Positions 15,134 through 23,171 of a stretch of DNA of 33,638 bases are shown here, one piece after another. This DNA is from Firmicutes bacterium UBA2116 (GTDB lineage: Bacteria > Bacillota > Clostridia > Tissierellales > Sedimentibacteraceae). The translations under genes were made by a program, and so were the position numbers. The stretch lies in NCBI GenBank assembly GCA_002331025.1, contig DCYG01000032.1, positions 1-33,638 on the forward strand, given 5' to 3'. Under the pieces are notes generated by a model. That model searched no databases. It was not told where the DNA came from and saw only the letters and a program-made list of their open reading frames with translations. The stretch's first letter is position 1. Every line of letters starts with the position of its first letter.

Positions 15134-16717
15134 ATGAAATTAAAGACAATTATTATAATAACCCTTCCAATAGTTGCCGGTGTCTTTATATATTTATTTT
15201 CTAAAAGCTATTTGGAAAAAAATGCAGAGCCGAATGATCTTTCTGCCTTTGAATTTCAGACAGCAGAAATAACCATGCCTGATACATACATTACAAAGCT
15301 TTCTGCTTATTCTGATGAATACAACATATATACTAACAACCCTTACGGGTATGAAATAGTGCTGCTAAATACTTTAAGCCTAAACGAAGATATCATAAGC
15401 GTAAAAAGCAGATTTGAATCAGATAATTTGGTTATTGATGTGTTATATGATAATTTTGCAGGTACGCTGGATTCAAATGAGACCTATAATAATTACGGTA
15501 ATAAGGGTATTAAAGAAAATCCTGAGTTTGAAATCACCGATGAATATGATGAGAATTACCACGGAATTAATACCCATGTTACCTTTTATGAAAGAACATC
15601 AAGTGGTTTAAACGACAAAAATTATTATGCCACAATTGCATTTGAGAGAAGCAAGGTTGAAATAGTAACTGTATTTATCAAATCATCCCAATCTATAGAT
15701 ATAAATCATATTATGCCTATGTTCAGTTTTATAGATAAAAACTACGAAATGAAATCTAATAAGGTATTTAAACCGGTTAAGAAAAAATTTGATACTCTTA
15801 CTCAGCAATTTTATGATAAATATTTCATCAATAATAAAAGCTTAAACTTTGGTATATTTGAACCGCTGTTTCCCGCCCATGATGAAAACCTGAAAATTTT
15901 AGAGGAAATGTTTGATTATAATTTCCCCGTGGTACTGTTGTACAATAGATTTGAACTGCCCTATAAGCAAGAACAAATGAACAATGCTAAGAAGCATAAC
16001 AAGGTTGTTGAGTACACTCTTTATACGATGGATAAAACAGACGGCAAAGAAAAGGATATTACATTAGACATACTTGCCGGTAAGTATGATGATTATTTAA
16101 ATGATCTGGCAATCGGCTTCAAGGAGTATAATTTCCCTGTGCTGTTCAGATTAAATAATGAAATGAACGGAGGCTGGGTGACGTATTCTGCTTTTCACAT
16201 TGGCAAGGATACCGATTTATACATTGATTGCTGGAAATATATTTATAATAAATTTAAAGAGCATGATGTCAATAATTTAATTTTTGTCTGGAATCCGAAC
16301 GAAAGAGATTTTCCAAACTATGCATACAATCATTACCTGAATTATTATCCCGGTGATGAATACGTTGATATAGTCGGATTAACCGCTTATAATACAGGAA
16401 ATTATTATGAGGGTGAAACATGGAGAAACTTTAACGAGGCATATGATCATTTCTATTACGAATATGAAAGTCAGTTTGAACATCCGTTTATGATTACGGA
16501 ATTCAGCTGTGCGGAAGCAGGCGGAGATAAACCTCTCTGGTTTGATGATATGTTTAATAAAATAGCGGAATATGACAGAATCAAATTGGCTGTACTGTGG
16601 AACGGACAGGATTTCGATATGACAAAGCCGGAAAAAACAATATCGAGGAATTACCGGCTTGACTTGGATGAAAGTGTTATAAATTCGATAAGGAATGGGC
16701 TGAAAAAATACAAATAA
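15134..16717 (+). CDS. Membrane-anchored GH26-like glycoside hydrolase
   Basis: The start is the ATG at 15134 with AAGAGGTG upstream; a GTG two codons earlier lies inside that site. The 527-residue protein has an N-terminal membrane helix (about 4-22) with no clear cleavage site or lipobox, so it is probably anchored facing outwards. Residues about 30-235 form a domain I do not recognise. Residues about 238-520 look like a GH26-type (beta/alpha)8 barrel: FGIFEP at its start, the probable acid/base E343 in FRLNNEMNGGW, VWNPNE, and the probable nucleophile E456 in FMITEFSCAEAGG. GH26 enzymes cleave beta-mannans or related glucans; here the target may be a cell-surface polysaccharide. The divergent neighbour dinB seems unrelated. 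Confidence 0.82.
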   Translation: MKLKTIIIITLPIVAGVFIYLFSKSYLEKNAEPNDLSAFEFQTAEITMPDTYITKLSAYSDEYNIYTNNPYGYEIVLLNTLSLNEDIISVKSRFESDNLVIDVLYDNFAGTLDSNETYNNYGNKGIKENPEFEITDEYDENYHGINTHVTFYERTSSGLNDKNYYATIAFERSKVEIVTVFIKSSQSIDINHIMPMFSFIDKNYEMKSNKVFKPVKKKFDTLTQQFYDKYFINNKSLNFGIFEPLFPAHDENLKILEEMFDYNFPVVLLYNRFELPYKQEQMNNAKKHNKVVEYTLYTMDKTDGKEKDITLDILAGKYDDYLNDLAIGFKEYNFPVLFRLNNEMNGGWVTYSAFHIGKDTDLYIDCWKYIYNKFKEHDVNNLIFVWNPNERDFPNYAYNHYLNYYPGDEYVDIVGLTAYNTGNYYEGETWRNFNEAYDHFYYEYESQFEHPFMITEFSCAEAGGDKPLWFDDMFNKIAEYDRIKLAVLWNGQDFDMTKPEKTISRNYRLDLDESVINSIRNGLKKYK

Positions 16718-16777
16718 AACCGGTTTCCTCACAATACCTGAACATATAAGCAAAAGATGTTTTACATCAATGCATAA

Positions 16778-16815
16778 ATACAGTATTCGACATTTCAGAT
16801 TGTCGAATACTGTAT
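16778..16815. terminator. 15-bp perfect hairpin between convergent genes
   Basis: Arms 16778-16792 and 16801-16815 are exact reverse complements around an 8-base loop. There is only a short T run after the stem on either strand, so terminator function is probable by position (between the glycosidase and aminotransferase ends) but not textbook. Confidence 0.6.
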
Positions 16816-16837
16816 CAAAAAATTATATTTGTATCCT

Positions 16838-17977
16838 TTACATATTTTCAAGCAATGTTTTTAATCCGATACCTTTTTCATATTCATATCCTAATTTTAT
16901 TAATGTTCTTTCAATTGCTGCAATTGTTGAATATACTGTGTGGTCATCGATATTTCCCATGTGGCCTACTCTGAATGCTTTTCCTGCATAAGCTGCTAAA
17001 GCACCGGCAGCCATAACTCCTTCTTCAGCCAACTTTGTTCTGAATTCCAAATCATTGATTCCTTCAGGATATAAAACAACAGAAAGAGTTGAGCATCTGT
17101 CTTTTTCATTGGCAAGCAATTTAAAGCCTAATGCTTCAAGGACCTTATTAATTGCTTCCGACACTTTTATATGTCTGTCGTATCTTGCTTCTGCACCTTC
17201 TTCGTTTATTAATCTGACGGACTCTTTTAAAGCCCAGATCATATTAACTGCAGGCGTAGCAAAGTATTTTGCAGGGTCGTTCATTATCGGTATCCATTTT
17301 TCAAAATCTACGTAGTATTCGGGAATTGTTCCTAGTGATTTTCTTCTTTCTAAAGCATTTTTACCTGCCCATAGGATCAAAAGACCGGGTGCTACACCAA
17401 ATGCTTTTTGTGATCCGGTAAATAATATATCTATGCCGTAATCATCTACATATTCTCTTTCTCCCGCTGTTGCTGCAACTCCGTCAACTATATAAATTGT
17501 ATCGGGATAATTTTTCAGTATCTTTCCTATTTCCTGAATAGGTGCAACCGCACCTGTGGATGTGTCAACATGTGTTACGGTAATTGCGGCATAATGCTTT
17601 TCTTTTAATCTGCTTTCTATTTCTTCCGGTGATATAACTCCTCCCCAGGCTGCCTGCAATAAATCAACATTTAATCCTTTTCTTTCGCAGATGTCTATAA
17701 ATCTGTCTCCAAAAAATCCGTTTGAAACTATTAATATGTTGTCTCCTCTTTTTGTCACGTTAGAAACAGCCATTTCCATTGCCAGTGTACCTGAGCCGGC
17801 AACGACGAAGCATTCACCGTCAACCTTCAGTAAGTTTTTTAAATCAATAACCAATTCTTTGAAATCTCTTACAAAAGCAGGATCTCCAAAAGCTACTGTT
17901 TCTCTCCCCATCTGATCTGTAATTGATCTCACTGTCGGAGTAGGACCGGGTATCATAACTAACTTATTATTTTTCAT
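16838..17977 (-). CDS. Class V aminotransferase (alanine/serine-glyoxylate type)
   Basis: This is a PLP enzyme of fold type I, class V, 379 residues long. It has PGPTP at the N-terminus, the phosphate-binding GSGTLAMEMA (61-70), THVDTSTGA, the cofactor Asp in YIVDGVAAT, and the Schiff-base lysine K191 in FTGSQKAFGVAPG. It fits the alanine-glyoxylate / serine-pyruvate aminotransferase group (PucG-like), acting on glyoxylate or pyruvate as amino acceptor; the exact substrates are unknown. AAGGAG precedes the ATG. It diverges from an IclR regulator gene. Its promoter is near consensus (TTGACA, 17 bp, TATACT), with a 19-bp operator-like palindrome directly downstream, so control by that IclR protein is likely. 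Confidence 0.92.
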   Translation of the reverse strand: MKNNKLVMIPGPTPTVRSITDQMGRETVAFGDPAFVRDFKELVIDLKNLLKVDGECFVVAGSGTLAMEMAVSNVTKRGDNILIVSNGFFGDRFIDICERKGLNVDLLQAAWGGVISPEEIESRLKEKHYAAITVTHVDTSTGAVAPIQEIGKILKNYPDTIYIVDGVAATAGEREYVDDYGIDILFTGSQKAFGVAPGLLILWAGKNALERRKSLGTIPEYYVDFEKWIPIMNDPAKYFATPAVNMIWALKESVRLINEEGAEARYDRHIKVSEAINKVLEALGFKLLANEKDRCSTLSVVLYPEGINDLEFRTKLAEEGVMAAGALAAYAGKAFRVGHMGNIDDHTVYSTIAAIERTLIKLGYEYEKGIGLKTLLENM

Positions 17978-18000
17978 ATAACGCTCCTTTATATTTATTT

Positions 18001-18019
18001 AATTTCACTTAATGAAATT
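18001..18019. promoter_or_regulatory. Operator-like palindrome 1 (probable IclR-family site)
   Basis: The sequence aatttcacttaatgaaatt is a 7-5-7 inverted repeat lying just downstream of the aminotransferase -10. It matches the site at 18136-18154 at 16 of 19 positions. Confidence 0.65.
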
Positions 18020-18031
18020 CAATTTTATTAA

Positions 18032-18060
18032 AGTATATTATATAATTTTTATAGTGTCAA
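18032..18060 (-). promoter_or_regulatory. Promoter of the aminotransferase gene
   Basis: On the minus strand TTGACA (18055-18060) and TATACT (18032-18037) are 17 bp apart. It is among the strongest-looking promoters in the window, consistent with a need for repression. Confidence 0.85.
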
Positions 18061-18120
18061 GAAAAAACACAAGTATTAACTTCTAAATATTTTTATAAAT
18101 TAATTAATATTGATTTTATT

Positions 18121-18126
18121 TATAAT
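18121..18126 (+). promoter_or_regulatory. -10 element of the iclR gene
   Basis: TATAAT about 48 bases before the GTG start. There is no recognisable -35. The second operator-like site starts 10 bases downstream. Confidence 0.5.
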
Positions 18127-18135
18127 ACATGATAA

Positions 18136-18154
18136 AATTTCACCTAGTAAAATT
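18136..18154. promoter_or_regulatory. Operator-like palindrome 2 (probable IclR-family site)
   Basis: The sequence aatttcacctagtaaaatt is a degenerate copy of the site at 18001-18019, in the leader of iclR between the -10 and the Shine-Dalgarno. Its placement suggests autoregulation. Confidence 0.6.
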
Positions 18155-18173
18155 GTATTCAAGGAGATTTATT

Positions 18174-18956
18174 GTGAATGAAAAGTTAGTCAAGAATAAT
18201 CAATCGGTTGAGAAAGTATTACAAATTATAGAAACTATGGCTTTACACAGAGAACCGATAAGGCTTCAGGATATTGCTTTGAAAGTAGATATGCCGGCCA
18301 GCACTACATTGAGATTCCTCAACACTTTGATGAAGTCCGGATATGCTTATCAGGATCCTATTACGTTGAGATATTCTTTAACCCTTAAATTTATGTATAT
18401 TGGAAGTCTTGTAAGTTCACAAATAAGTATTAGGGATATTGCACATCCATATTTAGCTGAGCTTTCAAAAAAATGTAATGAATCTGTATGCTTAGCTATT
18501 GAGCAGGATATGGAAATTGTATATATTGATGTTATAGACGGACCTGATGGTATGCTGAAAATAACTCAGAGAATAGGTAAGCTTGCTCCTATTCACAGTA
18601 CAGGTATAGGAAAGATAATGCTTCTTAATTATGACACAAAGCAACTGGATCAAATGATAGCAATAAAGGGACTTAAAGCTCTGACTCCTAATACAATAAC
18701 ATCTAAGAACGAACTGTTAAAGGAACTTGAAAATATAAAAGCACAAGGCTTTGCTTTGGACGATGAAGAGTGTGAGCTTGGAGCACGTTGTTTATCAGTA
18801 GGGATAAAGGATTATACAGGAAAGTACGTTGCGGGAATAAGCGTATCAGGACCAACAACGCGTATGACTATGGAGTACATTGAAATTATTAAAGACATAG
18901 TTATAGATACTGCTAAAAGAGTTTCCGAGCATCTAGCACATAGGGATATCCTGTAA
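18174..18956 (+). CDS. IclR-family transcriptional regulator
   Basis: The 260-residue protein has an N-terminal winged helix-turn-helix (about 10-70; segment PIRLQDIALKVDMPASTTLRFLNTL) and a C-terminal IclR effector domain with HSTGIGKIMLL and SVGIKDYTGKYVAGISVSGPTTRM. Family members are dimers or tetramers that sense small metabolites, often glyoxylate, pyruvate or aromatic acids. The start is GTG at 18174 because AAGGAG lies upstream of it; an ATG at 18129 in the same frame would precede the ribosome site and put the operator inside the gene. It diverges from the glyoxylate-type aminotransferase gene, which it probably regulates. Confidence 0.93.
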   Translation: MNEKLVKNNQSVEKVLQIIETMALHREPIRLQDIALKVDMPASTTLRFLNTLMKSGYAYQDPITLRYSLTLKFMYIGSLVSSQISIRDIAHPYLAELSKKCNESVCLAIEQDMEIVYIDVIDGPDGMLKITQRIGKLAPIHSTGIGKIMLLNYDTKQLDQMIAIKGLKALTPNTITSKNELLKELENIKAQGFALDDEECELGARCLSVGIKDYTGKYVAGISVSGPTTRMTMEYIEIIKDIVIDTAKRVSEHLAHRDIL

Positions 18957-18979
18957 AGATATCCCTATTGCCTTATTTT
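18941..18979 (+). terminator. Terminator after iclR
   Basis: TAGGGATATC (18941-18950) pairs with GATATCCCTA (18958-18967). The stem includes the iclR stop codon and is followed by TTGCCTTATTTTTT on the plus strand. Confidence 0.65.
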
Positions 18980-19746
18980 TTGCAGTTCTTGTCATGTATT
19001 ACTTTTAACCCTTTAAACAACAACAGGGGGTCGTAAACATCTATCATCTTGGTTTCTTCATATATTATTCTTCCTAAACCGCCTGTTGCTATAACCTTCA
19101 TATCATCTGTTTTCATTTCCTCTTTTACTTTTTTAATAATATATTCAACCTGACCGATATATCCGTATACTAAACCGGCCTGGATGCTTGTAACTGTGTT
19201 TTTAGCAAGTATTGAAGCTGGTTTTTTAATTTCAACACTTGGAAGCTGTGCCGTTTTTTGCCACAGGGCATCTGCAGAAATCTGAATTCCCGGGGATGTT
19301 ATACCATACTTAAATTCTCCCTTTTCACTTACTACATCATATGTTGTAGCGGTACCAAAATCTATTACAATAAGCGGTCCTCCATACATATCATAAGCAG
19401 CTACAATACCTACAATTCTATCGGCACCCACTTCTCTCGGATTGTCTGTTGCTATTGTTATTCCTGTCTTAATTCCAGGTTCGACAATTAAAGGTTCAAT
19501 ATTAAAATATTTTTTTAAAGCATTTTCAAAGGAATGCATAACATTGGGAACAACAGATGATACAATTGCGCTTTTTATTTTAGTATGCTCTATATTGTTG
19601 TGATTCAATAAGTTTAAAATAAAAACTCCATATTCATCAGATGTTTTTTCACTTCTTGTAACCATTCTCCAGTTACCAAGGAGCTCATCCCCATCATAAA
19701 CTCCTATAACTATGTTGGTATTACCGATATCAACAGCTAAAATCAT
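18973..19746 (-). CDS. coaX: Type III pantothenate kinase
   Basis: CoaX phosphorylates pantothenate in the first step of coenzyme A synthesis. The 257-residue sequence has the ASKHA fold motifs: phosphate loop AVDIGNTNIVIGVYD (D5 region), EKTSDEYG, the type III signature REVGADRIVG, and DFGTATTYDVVS, followed by SPGIQISADALWQ and the GGLGR segment. Its length is normal. It starts nine bases after the ECF S-component gene and shares its operon. The pairing with a putative vitamin transporter subunit suggests salvage of pantothenate. The terminator between iclR and coaX works mainly on the other strand. Confidence 0.96.
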   Translation of the reverse strand: MILAVDIGNTNIVIGVYDGDELLGNWRMVTRSEKTSDEYGVFILNLLNHNNIEHTKIKSAIVSSVVPNVMHSFENALKKYFNIEPLIVEPGIKTGITIATDNPREVGADRIVGIVAAYDMYGGPLIVIDFGTATTYDVVSEKGEFKYGITSPGIQISADALWQKTAQLPSVEIKKPASILAKNTVTSIQAGLVYGYIGQVEYIIKKVKEEMKTDDMKVIATGGLGRIIYEETKMIDVYDPLLLFKGLKVIHDKNCKK

Positions 19747-19755
19747 AGGTTCCTC

Positions 19756-20337
19756 CTACTTTTTAAGTTTATTGTATACATTTACAACAGCCATAGTGCC
19801 TATTCCGGCCACTGAGCTTTCTATTAATGCGCTTGTTGAAATTAAAAATATTGCAAATGCTGCAAAAGTTGTTCCAATTCCAAATTCTGTACTGATTTGC
19901 ACAATTCTCTCATTGTAAATTAAATAAAGCATCAAAATAACAAGAGATGTATTTGTCAATGCACCTGACACACCTGCAATTAACAATGATACTGTGTTGT
20001 TCTTAACTAAATTTTTAAATACTTTGAAGACAAAATAAGGAATTATTCCGATAAATACCCTTGGCAAAATTGCAACTAAAGGATTTAAAAAAAGATAATC
20101 TAATGGGGATGCAGGATATATTAATGCTCTAAGTAATGTTACGAATCCTGCCAGGCTCCCCATTACAGCTCCATATTTTGGTCCTTGAATAATACTTGTG
20201 ATTATTGCCGGCAAAAATATCAGCAGAGCCATGGATGCAGATGTTGTGGGAATTACTGTCAATGCGACAAAAACAATTGTGAGTGCCAGCATAACTCCCA
20301 TAAAGGTAAGTTTGCTTGTGTTTGTATTTCTATTCAT
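19756..20337 (-). CDS. ECF transporter S component, probably for pantothenate
   Basis: The 193-residue protein is very hydrophobic, with about five or six membrane helices, a short basic N-terminus, and the start MNRNTNTSKLTFMGVMLALTI typical of ECF S components (ALAxxL-like helix 1). S components bind a vitamin and dock onto a shared EcfA-EcfA'-EcfT energising module encoded elsewhere. The immediate downstream partner is coaX (gap 9 bases), so pantothenate (PanT-like) is the likeliest substrate; this is inference from context. AGGAGG lies before the ATG, and the promoter is an extended -10. Confidence 0.85.
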   Translation of the reverse strand: MNRNTNTSKLTFMGVMLALTIVFVALTVIPTTSASMALLIFLPAIITSIIQGPKYGAVMGSLAGFVTLLRALIYPASPLDYLFLNPLVAILPRVFIGIIPYFVFKVFKNLVKNNTVSLLIAGVSGALTNTSLVILMLYLIYNERIVQISTEFGIGTTFAAFAIFLISTSALIESSVAGIGTMAVVNVYNKLKK

Positions 20338-20388
20338 AATATCCTCCTATTCTCGTTCTGCATTGCAGATACAAGATAAATTCAAGAT

Positions 20389-20397
20389 ATTATATCA
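20389..20397 (-). promoter_or_regulatory. Extended -10 promoter of the S-component/coaX operon
   Basis: TGATATAAT on the minus strand, about 50 bases upstream of the S-component start. A partial -35 (TTTGCA) is 17 bp upstream. Confidence 0.6.
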
Positions 20398-20423
20398 CTC
20401 TTTATGTAATATGCAAATAGTTT

Positions 20424-20954
20424 TTATTCCTTGCTGAGTTCATCAATTGGTTTTGTAGTAATTTGGCTTCTGTCTAAATTTAACAATTTAATTGCTTTTT
20501 CCAGCTCATCTTCTGAATTCATTTCTATTTCAAGATACGGCTTTGAATATGTTTGCTTATCCCATGTATCTATTTCAAATATTATACCTTCATATGTATA
20601 TGACTTTCTGTGTTTATGACCGGGTTTTTTCATTTTATAGCCTAAAAGTTCTATTATTTTTGCAGTGCTGTTCCAGTCTGAAATTTCTGTTTCGATTTCC
20701 TCATTAACTCTTAATTTATCCCTGTTAATGCTTCTCTTAAATGTCAGTGTATGTTTTATTTCACCATTTAAAAGGTTTTCCGTTATTCTAATCCTTAAAT
20801 ACCCATTGTAGGTTTTCTTTAAAAAACTGTCTTCCGCGTCAAATCTGTAATTTGTCTGATTTTCATCCTTAATAAGAGTTGCTCCCAAGCTGATAAGCTT
20901 TCTTTCTATATCCTGTTTATCGATGTTAAGAACCTTAACTTCTTTTTCCCTCAT
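20424..20954 (-). CDS. CYTH-domain protein (class IV adenylate cyclase-like)
   Basis: The 176-residue protein starts at the ATG at 20954, preceded by GGAGG five bases upstream; a TTG four codons earlier overlaps this site. It is a single CYTH domain: the N-terminal EKEVKVL stands for the ExExK motif, followed by YLRIRITE, KHTLTFKRSI and the strands EEIETEI, IFEIDTWD and YLEIEM, which supply the charged tunnel. CYTH enzymes bind triphosphates: class IV adenylate cyclases (CyaB), thiamine triphosphatases and inorganic triphosphatases. Clostridial proteins of this kind are usually annotated as class IV cyclases, but the activity is not proven. It is encoded by itself upstream of the S-component gene. 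Confidence 0.88.
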   Translation of the reverse strand: MREKEVKVLNIDKQDIERKLISLGATLIKDENQTNYRFDAEDSFLKKTYNGYLRIRITENLLNGEIKHTLTFKRSINRDKLRVNEEIETEISDWNSTAKIIELLGYKMKKPGHKHRKSYTYEGIIFEIDTWDKQTYSKPYLEIEMNSEDELEKAIKLLNLDRSQITTKPIDELSKE

Positions 20955-21007
20955 AAACTCCTCCAAGTCATTTTTAACATTATATCACAAATGTTGTTTT
21001 GTTACAA

Positions 21008-21048
21008 AAATAAAAATACTGTTACTCGATATTAAGTAACAGTATTTT
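21008..21048 (-). terminator. Terminator of the FMN/FAD lipoprotein gene
   Basis: Arms 21013-21026 and 21035-21048 form a 14-bp perfect stem with an 8-base loop. On the minus strand it is followed by TTATTTTTGT. It lies about 14 bases after the gene's stop codon. Confidence 0.85.
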
Positions 21049-21061
21049 ATATATTTGGAGG

Positions 21062-22996
21062 TTATTTACCTAATGCTGCTGATTCTCCTGCAATTCTACC
21101 GAATACGGTTATGTCAGCCAATGCGTTTCCGCCAAGTCGATTACTTCCGTGAATTCCGCCTGTTACTTCTCCGGCAGCATAAAGACCTTTTATTATTTGA
21201 CCGTTAACATCTAAAACCTGAGAACTTTCATTTATCTCAACGCCGCCCATTGTATGATGAACTGTCGGTACACGAGCTCCCGCATAAAATGGTGCTGTAT
21301 CTATTTTATCTGCAAACAAAGTTCTTCCGAATGTATCTTTTGTTTTTCCATCTACTGTTTCATTAAATGTTTCTACAGATTTTACTAAATTGTCTGCATC
21401 AACACCTATTTGCTTTGCTAATTCTTCAAGAGTATCTGCTTTGAATGCTCTGCCTGCTGCTACTAAGCTGTCAATACTTTCATTAAAGTTATTCTTAGTA
21501 TCACCTGTCGGATATGAATGCTTGTCAAGGATTACCCACATATATGAGTCTGTTTGTTCCATCAGTGCTTTAGTCATAACATCTCTGCGCGCTCCCTCAT
21601 CAACGAATCTATTTCCTTCTTTATTAACAAATATACGATTTTGAACTCCCTGTTCAATATTTCCGCTTAAGCTGCCTGTTGCAGGATCTCCCATAGGCAG
21701 AAGCTGAATTTGTTCCATTCCTACTATTGAAGCATTTACTTCCTGTGACATAGTAATTCCGTCACCTGTTGCACCTGTATGATTTGTAGTTTTTATATCT
21801 TTAAGTGATGGCCACAATGTGTTATATTGTTCACGCATTTCAACATTTGCACCAAATCCGCCTGCTGCTAAAACAACTCCTTTGTTTGCACGAAGTGTTA
21901 CTTTAGCCCCGTTTGATTCTGCATTTACTCCTGTAACTGCTCCATTTTCAACTATGAAACTATTTGCTTTCGTTTCGAGCATCAATTCAATTCCCGAGCT
22001 GTTTTTATCTATATAATTCATATACGTTTCAATATATCCTGTTCCCAATGGTTTTTCAGGTTTATGTGCACGTGACCACAATCCGCCTAATACCGTAAAT
22101 ACATGATCAGTAAATTTCATTCCAAGATCTTCAAGCCATTCTACCGCAGGCAATGAATTATCCGCAAGTATACTTACAAGCTTCGTGTCACCGAATTTGT
22201 CTCCACCGTTATATGTTTGCAGCTTATGCAATGTTGGTGAGTCAAATAAATAAGTTTTTCCTGAGTCAAGGTATTCTTCCCATTCTTTTTTAAGTGTTTC
22301 TTGCCATTCCTTAACTTCAGAATCTGATTGTTCTGCATTTATTAAACCCTCAACAGTTTGTTTTTCTAAATCTGTCATTGGCAATAACGACTGTCTGCCT
22401 TGGTCCGCAGCATTGTAAGCTGCACCTGAAATAATTGTATTACCGCCTACCTGAGGCATCTTTTCAATTACTATTACAGATGCTCCGTTTTGATGAGCTG
22501 AAACTGCAGCCGCAAGCCCTGCTCCTCCACCGCCTATTACTATAACGTCAGCCGTTTTTTCTACATCCTCGGTTTTATTATTATCTGCAATTGTCTTAGC
22601 CTTTAATGCATCAATATCAGCTCCTGCTTTTTCTAAAGCAGCTGTAATTGCTGCAATAACACCATTACTCGAATATGTTGCTCCCGAAACTATCGAAGCA
22701 TCTAATGATGTGTTTTCTTTTATCTGCAATACAATTTTATCAATAGCCTTGTCTCCCAGACCTGCGGTTTCGGTATGCTCTACAGTTATGTCTGTTATTT
22801 CTGTTTCTGATACTGTAACCTTTGCTTTTATAGTACCGTGAAACCCCTCTGCCTCTCCCTCATATGTACCAGATGTGAAAATTGTATCAATATTATTGTT
22901 ATTTTCAGGTTTTTGTTCAGTATTTTCAGCACACGATGCCATACTAAAAAGCATTGATACAACTAAAATAATACTTGTTACTTTTTTTAACTTCAT
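21062..22996 (-). CDS. Secreted FMN-binding / FAD-dependent reductase lipoprotein (fumarate/urocanate reductase-like)
   Basis: The start is the ATG at 22996, with GGAGG upstream. The 644-residue protein has a lipoprotein signal ending in a lipobox (SMASC, C22). An FMN-binding domain (about 45-125) contains SGATYSS, where T107 is the expected site of covalent FMN attachment by ApbE. A FAD-binding 2 domain follows, with VIVIGGGGAGLAAA (151-164) and the C-terminal YAAGEVTGGIHGSNRLGGNAL. This layout matches extracellular flavin reductases that use fumarate, urocanate or cinnamates as terminal electron acceptors. The acceptor here is unknown. It diverges from a tetR gene and has a good promoter overlapped by a near-palindrome, which suggests induction by substrate. 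Confidence 0.92.
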   Translation of the reverse strand: MKLKKVTSIILVVSMLFSMASCAENTEQKPENNNNIDTIFTSGTYEGEAEGFHGTIKAKVTVSETEITDITVEHTETAGLGDKAIDKIVLQIKENTSLDASIVSGATYSSNGVIAAITAALEKAGADIDALKAKTIADNNKTEDVEKTADVIVIGGGGAGLAAAVSAHQNGASVIVIEKMPQVGGNTIISGAAYNAADQGRQSLLPMTDLEKQTVEGLINAEQSDSEVKEWQETLKKEWEEYLDSGKTYLFDSPTLHKLQTYNGGDKFGDTKLVSILADNSLPAVEWLEDLGMKFTDHVFTVLGGLWSRAHKPEKPLGTGYIETYMNYIDKNSSGIELMLETKANSFIVENGAVTGVNAESNGAKVTLRANKGVVLAAGGFGANVEMREQYNTLWPSLKDIKTTNHTGATGDGITMSQEVNASIVGMEQIQLLPMGDPATGSLSGNIEQGVQNRIFVNKEGNRFVDEGARRDVMTKALMEQTDSYMWVILDKHSYPTGDTKNNFNESIDSLVAAGRAFKADTLEELAKQIGVDADNLVKSVETFNETVDGKTKDTFGRTLFADKIDTAPFYAGARVPTVHHTMGGVEINESSQVLDVNGQIIKGLYAAGEVTGGIHGSNRLGGNALADITVFGRIAGESAALGK

Positions 22997-23024
22997 TACT
23001 ATCCTCCAATCATTTCTCTTTTTG

Positions 23025-23051
23025 ATGAATGTGTTCATTGAATAAATTCAT
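23025..23051. promoter_or_regulatory. 27-bp near-palindrome at the reductase promoter
   Basis: ATGAAT at 23025-23030 and ATTCAT at 23046-23051 flank an inner GTTCATTGAAT region. In all, 11 of 13 positions pair across a central base. Its right end overlaps the -10 of the reductase promoter, so a repressor bound here would block transcription. The adjacent TetR protein is the natural candidate. Confidence 0.6.
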
Positions 23052-23078
23052 TATAAATCATAGTTTGTTAATTATCAA
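23050..23078 (-). promoter_or_regulatory. Promoter of the reductase lipoprotein gene
   Basis: On the minus strand TTGATA (23073-23078) and TATAAT (23050-23055) are 17 bp apart. Confidence 0.8.
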
Positions 23079-23131
23079 GCAATATTTCGAGAAATTTGAA
23101 AAAATTTTTATTATGATAAATCAGTCAGCTA

Positions 23132-23140
23132 TGATATAAT
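23132..23140 (+). promoter_or_regulatory. Extended -10 promoter of the tetR gene
   Basis: TGATATAAT about 32 bases upstream of the TTG start; the -35 is poor. Confidence 0.6.
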
Positions 23141-23171
23141 AAATACAACTATAAATAATGGGGTAAGCAAA

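Noticed and set aside
18129..18173. ATG start for the IclR gene 15 codons upstream
   Set aside because: It precedes the Shine-Dalgarno and would place the second operator inside the gene; the GTG at 18174 fits the ribosome site.
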